Below, piece after piece: positions 1-9,180 of a stretch of 64,000 nt of DNA. The position numbers were made by a program, and so were the translations under genes. The number at the start of each line of letters is the position of its first letter. The first letter of the stretch is position 1. This stretch comes from Limnanthes douglasii subsp. nivea (lineage: Eukaryota; Streptophyta; Magnoliopsida; Brassicales; Limnanthaceae): the NCBI GenBank assembly GCA_036936605.1, contig JAUPFV010000005.1:74164885-74228884 (forward strand), read 5' to 3'. The notes beneath the pieces were generated by a model, which ran no database searches, was not told where the DNA came from, and saw only the letters and a program-made list of their open reading frames with translations.

Positions 1-1601
1 GGTCGATGTTGATGAAGTTGTCAAGATCAAAGTGATCGTCCTCTCGATCATTATTTGCGGCAGTCTCTCCTTGTTGATTGCCTCATTCTTCATCATCTAT
101 TTCAGTTTCTCTTTGTTGATCTTACACCACAATAATTTCATTAGCTTCAGAAGGCACCACCTCTTGAGCGGTTTGAACAACTTTCTTTTTTACCTTTTTT
201 TGTGGAGGCGTTTTAAATGTGCTTTCGTTTTCTTCGAAACAACTGTCTTTTTCCTTTTTAGGGAAGGCTCAATCTCTTCTCCTTCTTTGATGGCAAGGAG
301 ACTAATTTATGTTGCCTTTCTTTTTTATTTTGGTTGTGGCGTCGGAATTTCTGAAGGGCTAGCACCAGATGTGCTAGTTGTTTTTTTATTCTTTTTCTTT
401 TTCTTATTTGGGGGAATATGGCTCTCTTAACTATTCCAAACTGGAAAAAACACCTTACCATCAGGCATTAGTCTCTTCACAACCAGAATTAGATTTGAAA
501 GCTCCATCAGATTTTCTGGAATTCAACACCCAGTGTGATTCACCACAAGTGGCTATTAATAAAATTAATGGGGAAAAAATGAGTGCAACCCATTTCTCTA
601 CTCTTTTTCCATCTATGTTTCCAACTATAAAAAATATTATTAGCATATTTTTGGAAAATCTTATATCGCCTCCGAATTTCTAGGATACAATACAAAAAAA
701 TAAGCAAACGAATAAAACAAGATAATTAAAACAGCAAATGTTGATGGGTTCTCCTTAAAACTTTCCTTTCTATTTCTGAGGCCCCTTATATGAAGACAAA
801 TTTTTGCTTCCAAAACTTGTCAACCTTGAGTAGGTCATATACTATCTTGAGAACATCATCTAGTGTCAGATAGTAGAAGGGTAAGACATTGCCCTTAGAA
901 ATCTTGGTGAGGGCGATGAAATCTCAGACAGACAGAGGAATTTGGGCAAGTTTAGAAGCCATGATATTTGACAGAAGGATCAACAATTGTTTAGCAGTAG
1001 CTTGCGTCATATAGAGATCAATGAGCTCAAATTATTCTACAATCATTGGGTCTAACTGAAACCAAATACCCCAGTTGATAATTTTTTGCTACACCACCAG
1101 ATCATCCTTTCCACTTTGAAGTGGAGTATCTTCTTCTTTTGGAAGCTGAAGCACAATATTATCTGGAATTCCCCATTGGTTTTTTAAGGAGGCCTCTGGA
1201 TAATAAATATATGACACATTTTTATGCCAATATATATTCAGAGTTAAGTGGTCTCAAGTTCTCACCAACTGAAGCAGCCAGATCTTTAAAGAGCTCAACA
1301 TGAGTTTTCTTTTTCCTTATGCTGGGTGTTTTTTTCTTGAAAACACCATTAACTATATCACTGTCCGTTTCCTTTGAAGCATCTTCTTATGTATCAGCAT
1401 CGACATTCTCTTATGTAGCTTTATAGTCAACTTCCTCCTCTGATGCCTCATCTACAAGTCTAGGTGGGTTTGGATTCGAAGTTGGGATCTGTTATCATTG
1501 CTTGAGGGATTTTGTTGAGACTCTGTAACTGTCTAAACAACTTCCCTCAAGGAGGAGAAGATGATAAAGGATTCGAGGTGTGGTCAGCATCGTCCCCCCA
1601 T
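1..1601 (-). pseudogene. Antisense extra ORF (aORF) of gypsy A1, broken
   Basis: This is the counterpart of the A2 aORF at 49,125-51,416; its C-terminal end lies off the left edge. The best start is the ATG at 1,601 (minus), equivalent to the A2 ATG at 51,416, where A1 has one extra C. The middle (about 750-1,300) reads, with frameshifts and stops, as the conserved domain shared with the aORFs of families B and C. The segment near 780-900 can be aligned to the end of that domain in family B (about 18,330-18,420). Several stop codons and frameshifts break it. Known for the family: Tat-lineage elements often carry an antisense ORF between pol and the 3' LTR, function unknown. No intact product is expected. 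Confidence 0.7.
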
Positions 1602-2643
1602 AGCTATGAAGGTTTTTCTTTTTAAGGTTTGAGAAAGATGGGTTTTTGAATGAACTAGAAGGGTTTTTTTGCGCGATTCACAAGGGGACTCATAATTAAT
1701 TGGAGAAGGATTTTCTTATAATCTCCTTCAAGAAGATTTGGTTTGGGTTACTTTGCGATTGATTCGAGAAATTGAATTTGCAGAACGGAATCGAGGTGAT
1801 GATCTAGTTAGAGATGGTAAAATTCGAGGCATTTTAGTGTTTAAGTTTTGGATGATTGATTTTCTTCTCAAAGAGAATAATTTGAAAAGCAAGAGGAGTT
1901 CGATTTGGATCGAATTTACCGTAATATATAATCTCCGTGGACAAACCCCGAGGTACGGTTCTTATCAGTCCAACTGCTCTATATTCATATGTCCTTTCAC
2001 TTATGTAGAAGTAGTTGTATGATCCGAAATGAGGTTTCTATTTATCTGGGGAGGATGAATTTTGTTGCTCTTGGCTTTTTGAGTTTTAGATGTTTTCTCA
2101 TAAACGGACTTAAAAAACGAGATGTGAATTTGTGTTTTCTGATGAAGGTAGATTAAAAGTTGAAGATTAAGATGAAGGTAGCCAAGAAATTTCGGGAACA
2201 AATAGACTCTCTCTCTCTCTCTCCAAAAATGTGTTGTGAAACAAAATGAGACACAAAGACGTATTTATAGAAAAATTTAAGGGAGAGGGAAGTGGAAGAG
2301 GTAGAGAAGGCAATTGGGGAGAATTCTTAACGGTTGCGTAAAGGAGAATTTGACACCTGCCATATGATAGGCCTAATGGCAGACCTAGTGCCTAGAACAT
2401 CACAACCTATTTAATTTCTACTTCGAATGTTTATGACTATTAGAAGAAAACGAATCCATATGGAAACGTCCAAAGAGTTTATGAAATTAGCATCCATTTG
2501 AGGACGAGATTTTGCCGAAAATATGGAGACAGTATGCTCGAAGCAGTTCGAACCTTGGATGAAGGGATTTTTCCCCATTACTAAGTAGCTCCAGTCATAG
2601 TTAGTTCTTAATCATGGTTTTTCATAAGAACTAAGGGGGATAT
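1602..2643. other. aORF upstream region and polypurine tract of gypsy A1
   Basis: This non-coding stretch lies between the aORF start and the 3' LTR and matches A2 at 51,417-52,458. It has a short CT microsatellite near 2,208-2,222 and ends in a purine-rich tract (AACTAAGGGGGATAT, about 2,629-2,643) directly before the LTR. That is the expected plus-strand primer (PPT). On the minus strand it should contain the aORF promoter. The short ORFs here are not conserved between copies and are not called. Confidence 0.6.
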
Positions 2644-2862
2644 TGATAAGGAAAAATAATATTAAGGTTCAAAATGTAATAAATAAGGCTTTGTATGATA
2701 AATTATATAGTTGTGAGGAGATTTAGATTCTTATGTAAAATTAAAGGGCTAATATGCAATTAGAACTTTCATGTAACCAATTATGTTGAACTTAAAGTCC
2801 GTGTGCATATATATATATATATATATATATGACAAGGATGATATGAAAGTGATTCTGACTTT
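2644..2862 (+). repeat. 3' LTR of gypsy A1
   Basis: It starts TGATAAGGAAAAATAATATT right after the polypurine tract. It matches the A2 3' LTR (52,459-52,676) and the truncated A2 5' LTR (43,209-43,303). It contains a (AT)12 microsatellite at 2,807-2,830 that is much shorter in A2. Homology to A2 ends near the shared stretch ATTCTGACTTTTGAT; the true LTR end is uncertain. Confidence 0.75.
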
Positions 2863-2889
2863 TGATTTAACTACTTCTTACTTCTTGAT

Positions 2890-2988
2890 TTTTGTTGCGG
2901 TGCGGTGCCTCTCTTCATCATATCCGTTTTTAAGCGAAATAAACCATATATTACTAAATTGAAAATTATTACAATGCAGGGTCTCTAA
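2890..2988 (+). repeat. 99-bp direct repeat, copy 1
   Basis: It is nearly identical to 3,576-3,674, with about four differences in 99 bases. It begins TTTTGTTGCGGTGCGG and ends AGGGTCTCTAA. It abuts the end of the A1 LTR on its left. The two copies bracket about 590 bp holding a gypsy fragment and an unrecognised ORF. Confidence 0.9.
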
Positions 2989-3023
2989 GAATTTTATTGT
3001 AGTAAACACATTGAAAAGTTTGA

Positions 3024-3400
3024 TACCTAATTAGAAAACCTTCCCGCTCCAGCAGGGAGAAAATAGAGCACATCGTCTAACTTACACCTTTTGGCGATAT
3101 AATTTTATATAATGAATATTCCATGGGTGCTGTCTGTGACCTTCGGTATGAGTGAGGTGATATGCTCCGATGTGTACCTTGGGGATAATTGTGTAGGGCC
3201 CCTTCCAATTTGGTCCGAGCTTTCCTAGTGCTTTATCACATGATCCTTGTAAAACTTTCTTCATTACCTTATCTCCAACTTATAAGATACGAAGCTTTAT
3301 CCGAGCGCTAAAACACCCTCGTGTGAGGCTCCTGTAGTTCTCTGCTCGGACTCGTGCTTGGTTGCGTTGCTCTTCAATAAAGTCTATGCTTGCTGCTCGG
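3024..3400 (-). pseudogene. Gypsy integrase C-terminal fragment (family D-like)
   Basis: On the minus strand this reads as the last part of a plant Ty3/gypsy polyprotein. The typical tail GPNWKGPYTI, GAYHL and HPWNIHYIKLY lies at 3,082-3,264, preceded to about 3,395 by a stretch resembling RARVRAENYRSL. Its closest match in the window is family D (about 62,160-62,450). Downstream of the stop (plus 3,024-3,070) is the post-pol motif also found in families A-D. No LTR or other domain accompanies it, so it is a small orphan fragment between the two 99-bp repeats. Confidence 0.8.
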
Positions 3401-3420
3401 TCAGTAGCACTGTTTCCCTT

Positions 3421-3648
3421 ATCGTAAGTAATGATCATATGACTGAAGAAAACGAACCTTTAAGTAGTGTTGCAATTAGAAAGACGATGTTTCAACCAGA
3501 GCTCGTCTCTTCAACATCATCTTCTTCTTCTTTGATCTCTCAAAGCAGTAACAAGAGGGGGAGTGAAATGCTTGGTTTTGTTGCGGTGCGGTGCCTCTCT
3601 TCATCATGTCCGTTTTTAAGCGAAATAAACCATATATTACTAAATTGA
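3421..3648 (+). other. Unrecognised ORF fragment, possible captured host exon
   Basis: A plus-strand frame (continuing from 3,358) runs through an ATG at about 3,437, a serine-rich stretch (SSTSSSSSLISQSS, about 3,505-3,550) and into the second 99-bp repeat, ending at 3,648. Codon texture differs from the gypsy fragment upstream. I do not recognise the protein. It could be a host gene fragment duplicated with the repeat or a chance ORF. There is no visible promoter or splice partner. Confidence 0.25.
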
Positions 3649-3674
3649 AAATTATTACAACATAGGGTCTCTAA
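3576..3674 (+). repeat. 99-bp direct repeat, copy 2
   Basis: This is the second copy of 2,890-2,988, at an offset of 686 bp. It sits inside the unrecognised ORF above, so this copy is more likely the original and copy 1 the derived one. Confidence 0.9.
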
Positions 3675-3959
3675 TTGCAAGTCGAGAGAAGGTAAAGACT
3701 AATGTTGTAAATCTATTACTTAAACAAAATTCCCAAATCGGGAAAGAAAGCACCCTAAATCGAACAGAACTCCAAAACTCCTTTCTTTGCACTAAACACT
3801 CGATTTCACCAATGAGAGCAGCAAGACAGCCGAAAACGAAAGCCAATCGCCTTAAAAAATAGAAACTAGAATCGAAACCGAGCTAACCCGGGTCAATATA
3901 CCCAATTCCTATACTTTCAAGAGGAATTGACATATTGGAACTGGTTATCGTTTGATTTT
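3675..3959. other. Unassigned flank between the repeat and LINE-1
   Basis: I see no recognisable gene. A 63-codon minus-strand ORF (3,655-3,846) has no visible domain. The 3' end of the LINE must lie at the right edge, but no clear poly(A) tail (poly-T on this strand) is visible. Confidence 0.4.
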
Positions 3960-3987
3960 GCTTTTCCATTAAGACCCATTTTGTGAT

Positions 3988-6219
3988 CTAATCATCAGCG
4001 GCATTTTGAGTTCTGGATATGTGGCGAAGACTCATGGTTGAAAAGATTAAACTGCGACAAAGAGAAGCAGTCGGAAGGGAGGCAAAATTCCCAGAAGTAA
4101 TGATGTTGATTAGAGTCAGGCAGTCTGACTCTAAGTCAACATTATACCAGTGATTTCTTCTGCAGATGATTAGAGCTTCCAACATAGCCTTGCACTCCGT
4201 CTGAAAAGGATCCATCTTGCCAAAGAGGAGACCAGAACCATATAGAATATGCCCGTACTCATTCCTGACCAGAATGTCTCCACTGGCTTCACCGAAAAAA
4301 AACTGCTAGCTCCATCCACATTGACTTTGAGTCTTCCAGCAGTTGGAGCATGCCATTTCAGTTACCTTGCTTTCCTTTTGTTGTTGTTTATTGTAATAGC
4401 CCAAAGCAGCTCATGCGTTCGTTACATGAGACCAGTGGTTAGCTTTTAGTGTATTATTCGAGTCAATTCCCAAAAGAATTCTGTTGATTCTGGCAATAGC
4501 ACTTGTGAAGTTATCATGAGTGCTATTAAATTTACAACAGTTTCGATTATTCCATATTATACACTAAATGACTTGAGGGACAAGGTGGGTAATGTGAAAC
4601 TTGTTGTTCGAAAACCAGAACCAACAGTGTAGCATATGGCTTAAAGTCATAAAACGTCTTAGGGGAATCTTAAAGAGAACCCCATAATGATTCCATAAAG
4701 GCCAGGAGAAGTTGCAGTTGATGAAGAGATGGTTTTTCTCTTCACAACTGCAACAGAACTGGCATTTAGAGACAGAGATAAAATGCCTTTTGGTAAGGAT
4801 GTTATTGATTGGGGCAATTTTTTTTATTAATTTCCAGCATAAGAAAGAAAAAAATTTGGTATAAAGTGGTTCCAATTTTTTTGTAAAATGAAGATTTAGT
4901 GTTTTTATGCTTGATAGTGTCCCACGTTAACTTGGTACTGAAGTTAGAATCCTTTGAGAGCTTCCACTCAATCTTGTCTTCCTGGTCATGAATGATTTTG
5001 ACACTATTAATGTGTCTGACTCTTTCATGGGGCAGGAAGCTAAGATGAGTGGAATTGTCCCAATTATCATCTTTCTAAAAGGTGTTTACCTTAGCAGGCA
5101 TATACCAAGAGTTAATGTCCTGATTACTGGTGATAGGGGGCATATTATGCCAAGATTCCAACCAGAAATCAATGTCCCCTTTACCAAGAGCCCAATTAAT
5201 GTTATGATCAGCTTGATTTTTAATAGAATGAAGCCTTTTCCATCCTATAGAGTCTGAGGCTTTGCAAGCAGCTTTGATAGGATGAGAGATAGGGCTATAG
5301 ATGTGGTGCATTAAGTCTGCCCAAAGATATTTTATTTTTCTGAACACATACCATAGCTTTTGAGAGAAAGTGAGTTGAATATCAAACAGTAGTTTGATAT
5401 TTAACCCACATTCCTCAAAATGCTTGCAAAGCTTGCTCCAGGAAGCCCAATGAATGGATTTTTCATTATATTTTGACCTCCACGGAAATTTGTTATAACA
5501 ATTTTCGATTTTGCTAATAATAGTATTGGGAATGAAGTTGTTCTGCATCCAAAAGTAAACAATAGGATGGAGAACATTCTTAATTAGGGACAACCTACCC
5601 CCAAAGGACAAGTGTTTCATGTCCCACTCATGAATCTTATTATGAATTTTAGCTATTAAAGTTGAGAAATTCTTCCCCTTGTTATTTGCAGCTATGGTGA
5701 TGCCCATGTAGTTAAAGGGAACATGATCAGTGTTGAAACCAGTAGAATACTTAAGTCTGGAAATAGAGGCATGAGCAGACTTTGATGAGGTAATTATTTT
5801 TGTCTTTTCTTTGTCAATCATTTGACCAGAAACTGATTGGTATCTTTCCAACATGTTGCACAACTTTTCAATTGTTGAAGGAGTGCGTCACAGTCATTAA
5901 GCCACGTATTATGGCACCTTTGCTTCTAATAGCTTTCTTCGTTCTTAAGAGCTTGAATCAGAATGTTGTTAGCTTTAGAAAGGTTAGCCTTAGACAGACT
6001 ATTGTTGTCTATTTGATGAGTGAGGTCTTTGTTGTTAACCTCTTCAGTGGCCTCCTTGACTTTGCTGAAAATATTGCCAAATTGAATGGAGTTCCACTCT
6101 TTGAGGAACTTTTTTAATCTCTTAAGCTTAGACCAGAAAACCATGTTAGTATCACCATTACAATGCAAGTTCCAATTCTGCTTGACACAGTTTAAGAAAT
6201 CAGTATTGTTTGCCCAATC
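3988..6219 (-). pseudogene. LINE ORF2, part after the solo LTR: RT remnant, zinc-binding domain, RNase H
   Basis: Right after the solo LTR the ORF resumes with NDWANNTDFLN (6,219 downward), the linker between endonuclease and RT. It reaches ALKNEESY near 5,926 and then hits a stop. The next readable stretch (5,863-5,075) begins in the RT region that normally follows the catalytic FADD box, with YQSVSGQMIDKEKT and then FNYMGITI. The palm has therefore been deleted. The zinc-binding RT domain follows at 4,564-4,875 (CWKLI, then SKCQFC, then HLFINC). An RNase H-like tail is at 3,988-4,215 (ECKAMLEAL, LESDCLTLI), ending at the TAG 3,988. Frameshifts separate the blocks. No enzymatic activity is possible without the palm. 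Confidence 0.85.
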
Positions 6220-6224
6220 ATTAA
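6220..6224. repeat. Target-site duplication ATTAA, left of solo LTR
   Basis: The five bases ATTAA here are repeated at 6,661-6,665 on the other side of the solo LTR, as expected for Ty3/gypsy integration. Confidence 0.9.
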
Positions 6225-6660
6225 TGGTGAGGATAATAATCACCTGAGGGTAGGCTAGTAATTTCAGTTGGTGTTTTAACGAAGTATGTGGGTGTTAAGT
6301 GTTTAGAGTAGAGAGTAGAGAGATAATTAAGCAGCTTGGTAGCAGTTAATTCTCATCCCCTCTAGTTAATGCAGGTGGTTGGGTATTTATACCCTGATGT
6401 TTGGGCCCTTATGGGCTTTCGGGTCATGTTTAATGGACTCGGGTCATGTTCAAAGACCCATGAGCTCTAAGTAGGAGAGCAAGTAGCTTAGTTAAGAAGT
6501 GTTTAGGTTTTTTAGTACTTTTGTCATAGTTCGAACAGTCCTATGGTCATAGTGTTCAAAGTGATCTGTCCGGTCCATGTGATCTGTCCGATCTGTCCGG
6601 TCCGGAGGCCTTGGACTGATCTGTCCGTGTCCGGGGAGCATGCTGAATTCAGACTCATCA
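6225..6660 (-). repeat. Solo LTR of gypsy family B inserted in the LINE
   Basis: This 436-bp sequence begins TGGTGAGG and ends ACTCATCA on the plus strand. It aligns end to end with the family B 5' LTR at 26,214-26,633 and is flanked by ATTAA duplications. It interrupts the LINE ORF2 exactly at the target; removing it together with one duplication would rejoin the FKFIN and NDWANN reading frames. Near 6,565-6,640 it carries five TGTCCG motifs, an expanded version of the motifs in the other B LTRs. A solo LTR usually arises by recombination between the two LTRs of a full element. Confidence 0.92.
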
Positions 6661-6665
6661 ATTAA
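6661..6665. repeat. Target-site duplication ATTAA, right of solo LTR
   Basis: This matches 6,220-6,224. Confidence 0.9.
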
Positions 6666-7314
6666 TAAATTTGAAGTTGCATTTATTATATACAGAAAAG
6701 TTATTTTGAGAATTAGAGATAGTAATAAGGAGTGGAGCATGGTCAGAACATGTTCTGACCATGTGAAAAACCTGGATGTGATAAATAGATATTTCCATAT
6801 TGTGATTGATTAGAACCCTGTCTAATCTCTTCCAGATTTTGTTGTTGCTCCAGGTATATCTGGATCCAATGAACCCAGGGTGTTCAAGACTACAAAGCCT
6901 TATGACTCCATTAAAGTCATCAGCACTGGAGACGTCAAAGTTGTAGCAGCATAGTTGGTCATCAGAGCTGGTGACAGTGTTGAAATCACCAACAACAATC
7001 CAAGGCATGTCATCACAAGTAAGATTATAAGTAAAGGTAGAAAAGTTGACCTCCATATGGAGGAATTTCTCATGATCATTCTTAACTGTCAGGATAACAT
7101 CATCAGCCCAGAAAATCCATAGCTTATTGGAGCAGTTAGACACATAATTCAGAAAACCAATTCTCTTAGCAACCTTATCCATTTTTTCATACCTAGCCAT
7201 AGGCTCCTGAATATCAAGTACCCTTACTTTATCATTATGAATCATGTACTTAAGCCTAGCCAAGGTAGGATTATTTTTGATGCCACGAGCATTCCAACTA
7301 ACAATCTTTTTCAT
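6661..7314 (-). pseudogene. LINE ORF2 N-terminus: APE-type endonuclease
   Basis: The ORF starts at the ATG at 7,314 with KIVSWNARGIKN, the conserved N-terminal endonuclease block. The catalytic glutamate block reads IQEPMARYEK, followed by VVGDFNTV, SRYTWSN, RLDRVLIN and the C-terminal SDHAPLLI. All endonuclease signatures are present in order, but the stretch between FTYNLT and DDMPWIVVGDFN looks about 20 residues shorter than in relatives, suggesting a small internal deletion. The frame ends where the solo LTR begins. It belongs to the same ORF2 as the downstream RT remnant. Confidence 0.88.
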
Positions 7315-8589
7315 TATTTGATAGGGATTTGTTATAGGCTTTCTCTCTTTTAAGAAGAGAGTTTATGGATAATATTTTAACATTTTTGTTTTTGTTTGAA
7401 GATTTTAACTTGCTGTTGATAATAGTGTTGAAATCTTGGTCAGTGGAGATAGAATTCGGGGATACATTGTGGCTGCCAATATTGTCACGTTGAGGAGAAG
7501 CAGATTCAGCATTGTGGCTTACAGAGTGATCATGATCCAAGTTTTAAAGAGCACTGATTATATCAAGGTGTTTTTTAGAAGCGGAGTCATCCTTATTCTG
7601 AGCAATAGCATCTTCATTGTAGTTAGCATGATAGGACTTGTCTTTGGCAGTAACTATAGATTTCATCTTTCTTCTGTAAACCTTACTGAACGTTTATATT
7701 TCAGAAGTTTTTGGCCTTTGAATGTTTGTGGAACTGTCTTGTACAGAATTAGTTTTAGTCAGATCTTTATCTTCATTTTCCATTTCAGTGTTGAACACTT
7801 TCGTTTTAGCATCCTTATTAGAGTCATTTTTTCTACAGTCTTCTTTAATGTGACCCAAATGATAACAATTGTGACAGTAGCTTGGCACATTACGATAACT
7901 TACACCAACCTAACACGTTATCTCTGAAACCGATCCATATCTTTCTCTTAAGAATCTTGGACACATCTATCTCGACTTGAGAAAAACATGCTTTAGAAGC
8001 CCTATGAGCATCAGGGACAACCGTACGATGGATAAAGCCCAATGAGGCAGCAAGATCATTAATGATAGAACTGTTGTAGAGATACTCAAGGAGTTTTTCA
8101 AATCTGACCCAAAGGAGAAACGGTGGGGCTTTCGAAATTCTTGCTGTAATTAGGGCACCACTTCACCAATCTCATAACTTTCCCTTCCACCTTCCATATG
8201 TTTTTAGCCCATAGTTTCCCAACGTCCTCTATTAAGAAAAATTCAATCTGAATCTGTCTTGAGTCAAGAGTAATAAAGCTGTATTGCCCTTTAAATTTAA
8301 AGGAATCAAGAAATGCCTGAAGAGCAGCTCGCTTGGGAATTCCTTGACTGAATTTCCCTATGAGAGTTGATCTTGATTGTTTCGGAAGGATATTTTTGGT
8401 TCTTTGTGAGTACTGTATAGTAATGTGATCTTCAGTCTTCTTGACGAACTTAGGTGATGGTTCAGTGCGTTCAGTAACAAATTTCAAGGTATCTAAGTAA
8501 GATTTCTTGAGATTGTTTTGGACGTTGTTGTTGTTGGAGAAAGGGAGAAGAGAATGGAACTCTTCCTCATTAAGAGCACCCATAGCCAT
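7315..8589 (-). pseudogene. LINE ORF1 (DUF4283-like, CCHC zinc knuckle)
   Basis: The ATG at 8,589 opens a frame (MAMGALNEEEF) that runs to 8,098. It contains LIGKFSQGIPKR and a region typical of the DUF4283 domain of plant LINE ORF1 proteins. After a stop and frameshift a second block at 7,694-7,888 carries a good CCHC knuckle (C-HNC-YHLGHIKEDC), expected to bind RNA. The C-terminal block is at 7,298-7,540. Upstream, 8,590-8,820 is a CT-rich 5' UTR on this strand. The large plus-strand ORF at 7,436-7,927 is its antisense shadow. Confidence 0.8.
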
Positions 8590-8820
8590 TGAACAGATTC
8601 AATGCAAGACAAAAAAAAGAGGGCCGAAGAAATGGAGAACAGAGCAACCGAGAGCAGACCAAGCAGAAGAGAGAGAAGAGAAGGGAATCAGGGAAGCGCC
8701 TCTGAGAGGTCAGATGAGTGCTTCCCTAAAAATTACGGCGAACTCAGGCGGCGGAGAGCAGACGATCTTCGAATTGCAGGAGGAGTTCTTGGAGTTCTTG
8801 GAGTAGAGTCTTCATAAACG

Positions 8821-9038
8821 ATAATTTCAAAATTGAAAAAATCTTTATTTTTATATGTTTAATTCATCATGTTCGTTTATGCTTGCACAATTGCACTTAT
8901 CTTTTTTATTTCCCTTTACTAAAATTTAAAATTTGTAGTTATCCATTGTATTTAGACACCAAACTTTTGCAAATCTACTCGGCATAGACACTTACCCGTG
9001 CAATAGTAAATGTATGAACTAACATTCCAAAAGCCTAA
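8821..9038. other. AT-rich flank between LINE and MULE
   Basis: There is no gene. Bases about 8,880-8,960 resemble 31,433-31,506 (shared blocks include TTTACTAAAA and AAATTTGTAGTTATC), so this is part of a low-copy dispersed repeat of unknown nature. Confidence 0.5.
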
Positions 9039-9047
9039 TATATTTTT
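9039..9047. repeat. 9-bp target duplication, MULE left side
   Basis: TATATTTTT here versus TATACTTTT at 27,646-27,654: eight of nine bases match. Mutator-like elements typically make 8-11-bp, most often 9-bp, duplications. Confidence 0.8.
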
Positions 9048-9160
9048 GGGCAACGCTATATTGAGATTTTTTACTATAATGAGAATAAAGCTAAATTTTG
9101 AACTAAAAATCAACTTTTTTTTCTCTTCTCTATTTCTTTTTCTTTCTGACTAACTTAAAA
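9048..9160 (+). repeat. MULE left terminal inverted repeat
   Basis: It pairs with 27,540-27,645. Besides the outer 18 bases, shared blocks include TATAATGAGA and a CT-rich run before CTTAAAAC/CCTAAAAC. The exact inner boundary is diffuse. The transposase ATG lies about 20 bp inside it. Confidence 0.8.
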
Positions 9161-9180
9161 CTTCAAAAACATTTAAATCT

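Larger units (their letters stand above)
1..2900 (+). mobile_element. Ty3/gypsy Tat-type element, family A copy A1 (3' part only)
   Basis: The window opens inside a gypsy element whose sequence is repeated at about 49,838-52,680 (copy A2). The part present covers the antisense ORF, its upstream region, a polypurine tract and the 3' LTR; gag and pol lie outside the window. Both copies have the same orientation. Similarity to A2 is near-continuous, with scattered substitutions and short indels. The 3' LTR outer end cannot be fixed because homology to A2 fades near 2,865 and no target duplication can be checked. Assignment to the Tat lineage rests on the antisense ORF and on the pol of copy A2. 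Confidence 0.85.
3960..8820 (-). mobile_element. L1-type LINE (non-LTR retrotransposon), 5' end on the right
   Basis: In minus-strand order it holds a 5' UTR (8,590-8,820), an ORF1 with a DUF4283-like region and a CCHC knuckle, an ORF2 with an APE-type endonuclease, the RT thumb/connection, the reverse-transcriptase zinc-binding domain and a C-terminal RNase H-like domain. This order is typical of plant L1 elements that carry RNase H. The catalytic palm of the RT is missing between about 5,864 and 5,920, and a solo LTR splits ORF2 at 6,225-6,660. Neither a poly(A) tail nor a target duplication could be identified. The element is dead. Confidence 0.88.

Noticed and set aside
32..683. Plus-strand hydrophobic ORFs resembling membrane proteins
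   Set aside because: They are antisense to the acidic and coiled-coil part of the gypsy A1 antisense ORF; the same shadow appears at 49,658-50,107 opposite copy A2.
7436..7927. 163-codon plus-strand ORF rich in Ile/Phe/Val
   Set aside because: It is the antisense shadow of LINE ORF1 (minus 7,315-8,589), which has real domains including a zinc knuckle.
3960..8820. Target duplication for the LINE
   Set aside because: No matching direct repeat was found. AACGATAAT near 8,820 and TTATCGTTT near 3,945 are inverted, not direct.
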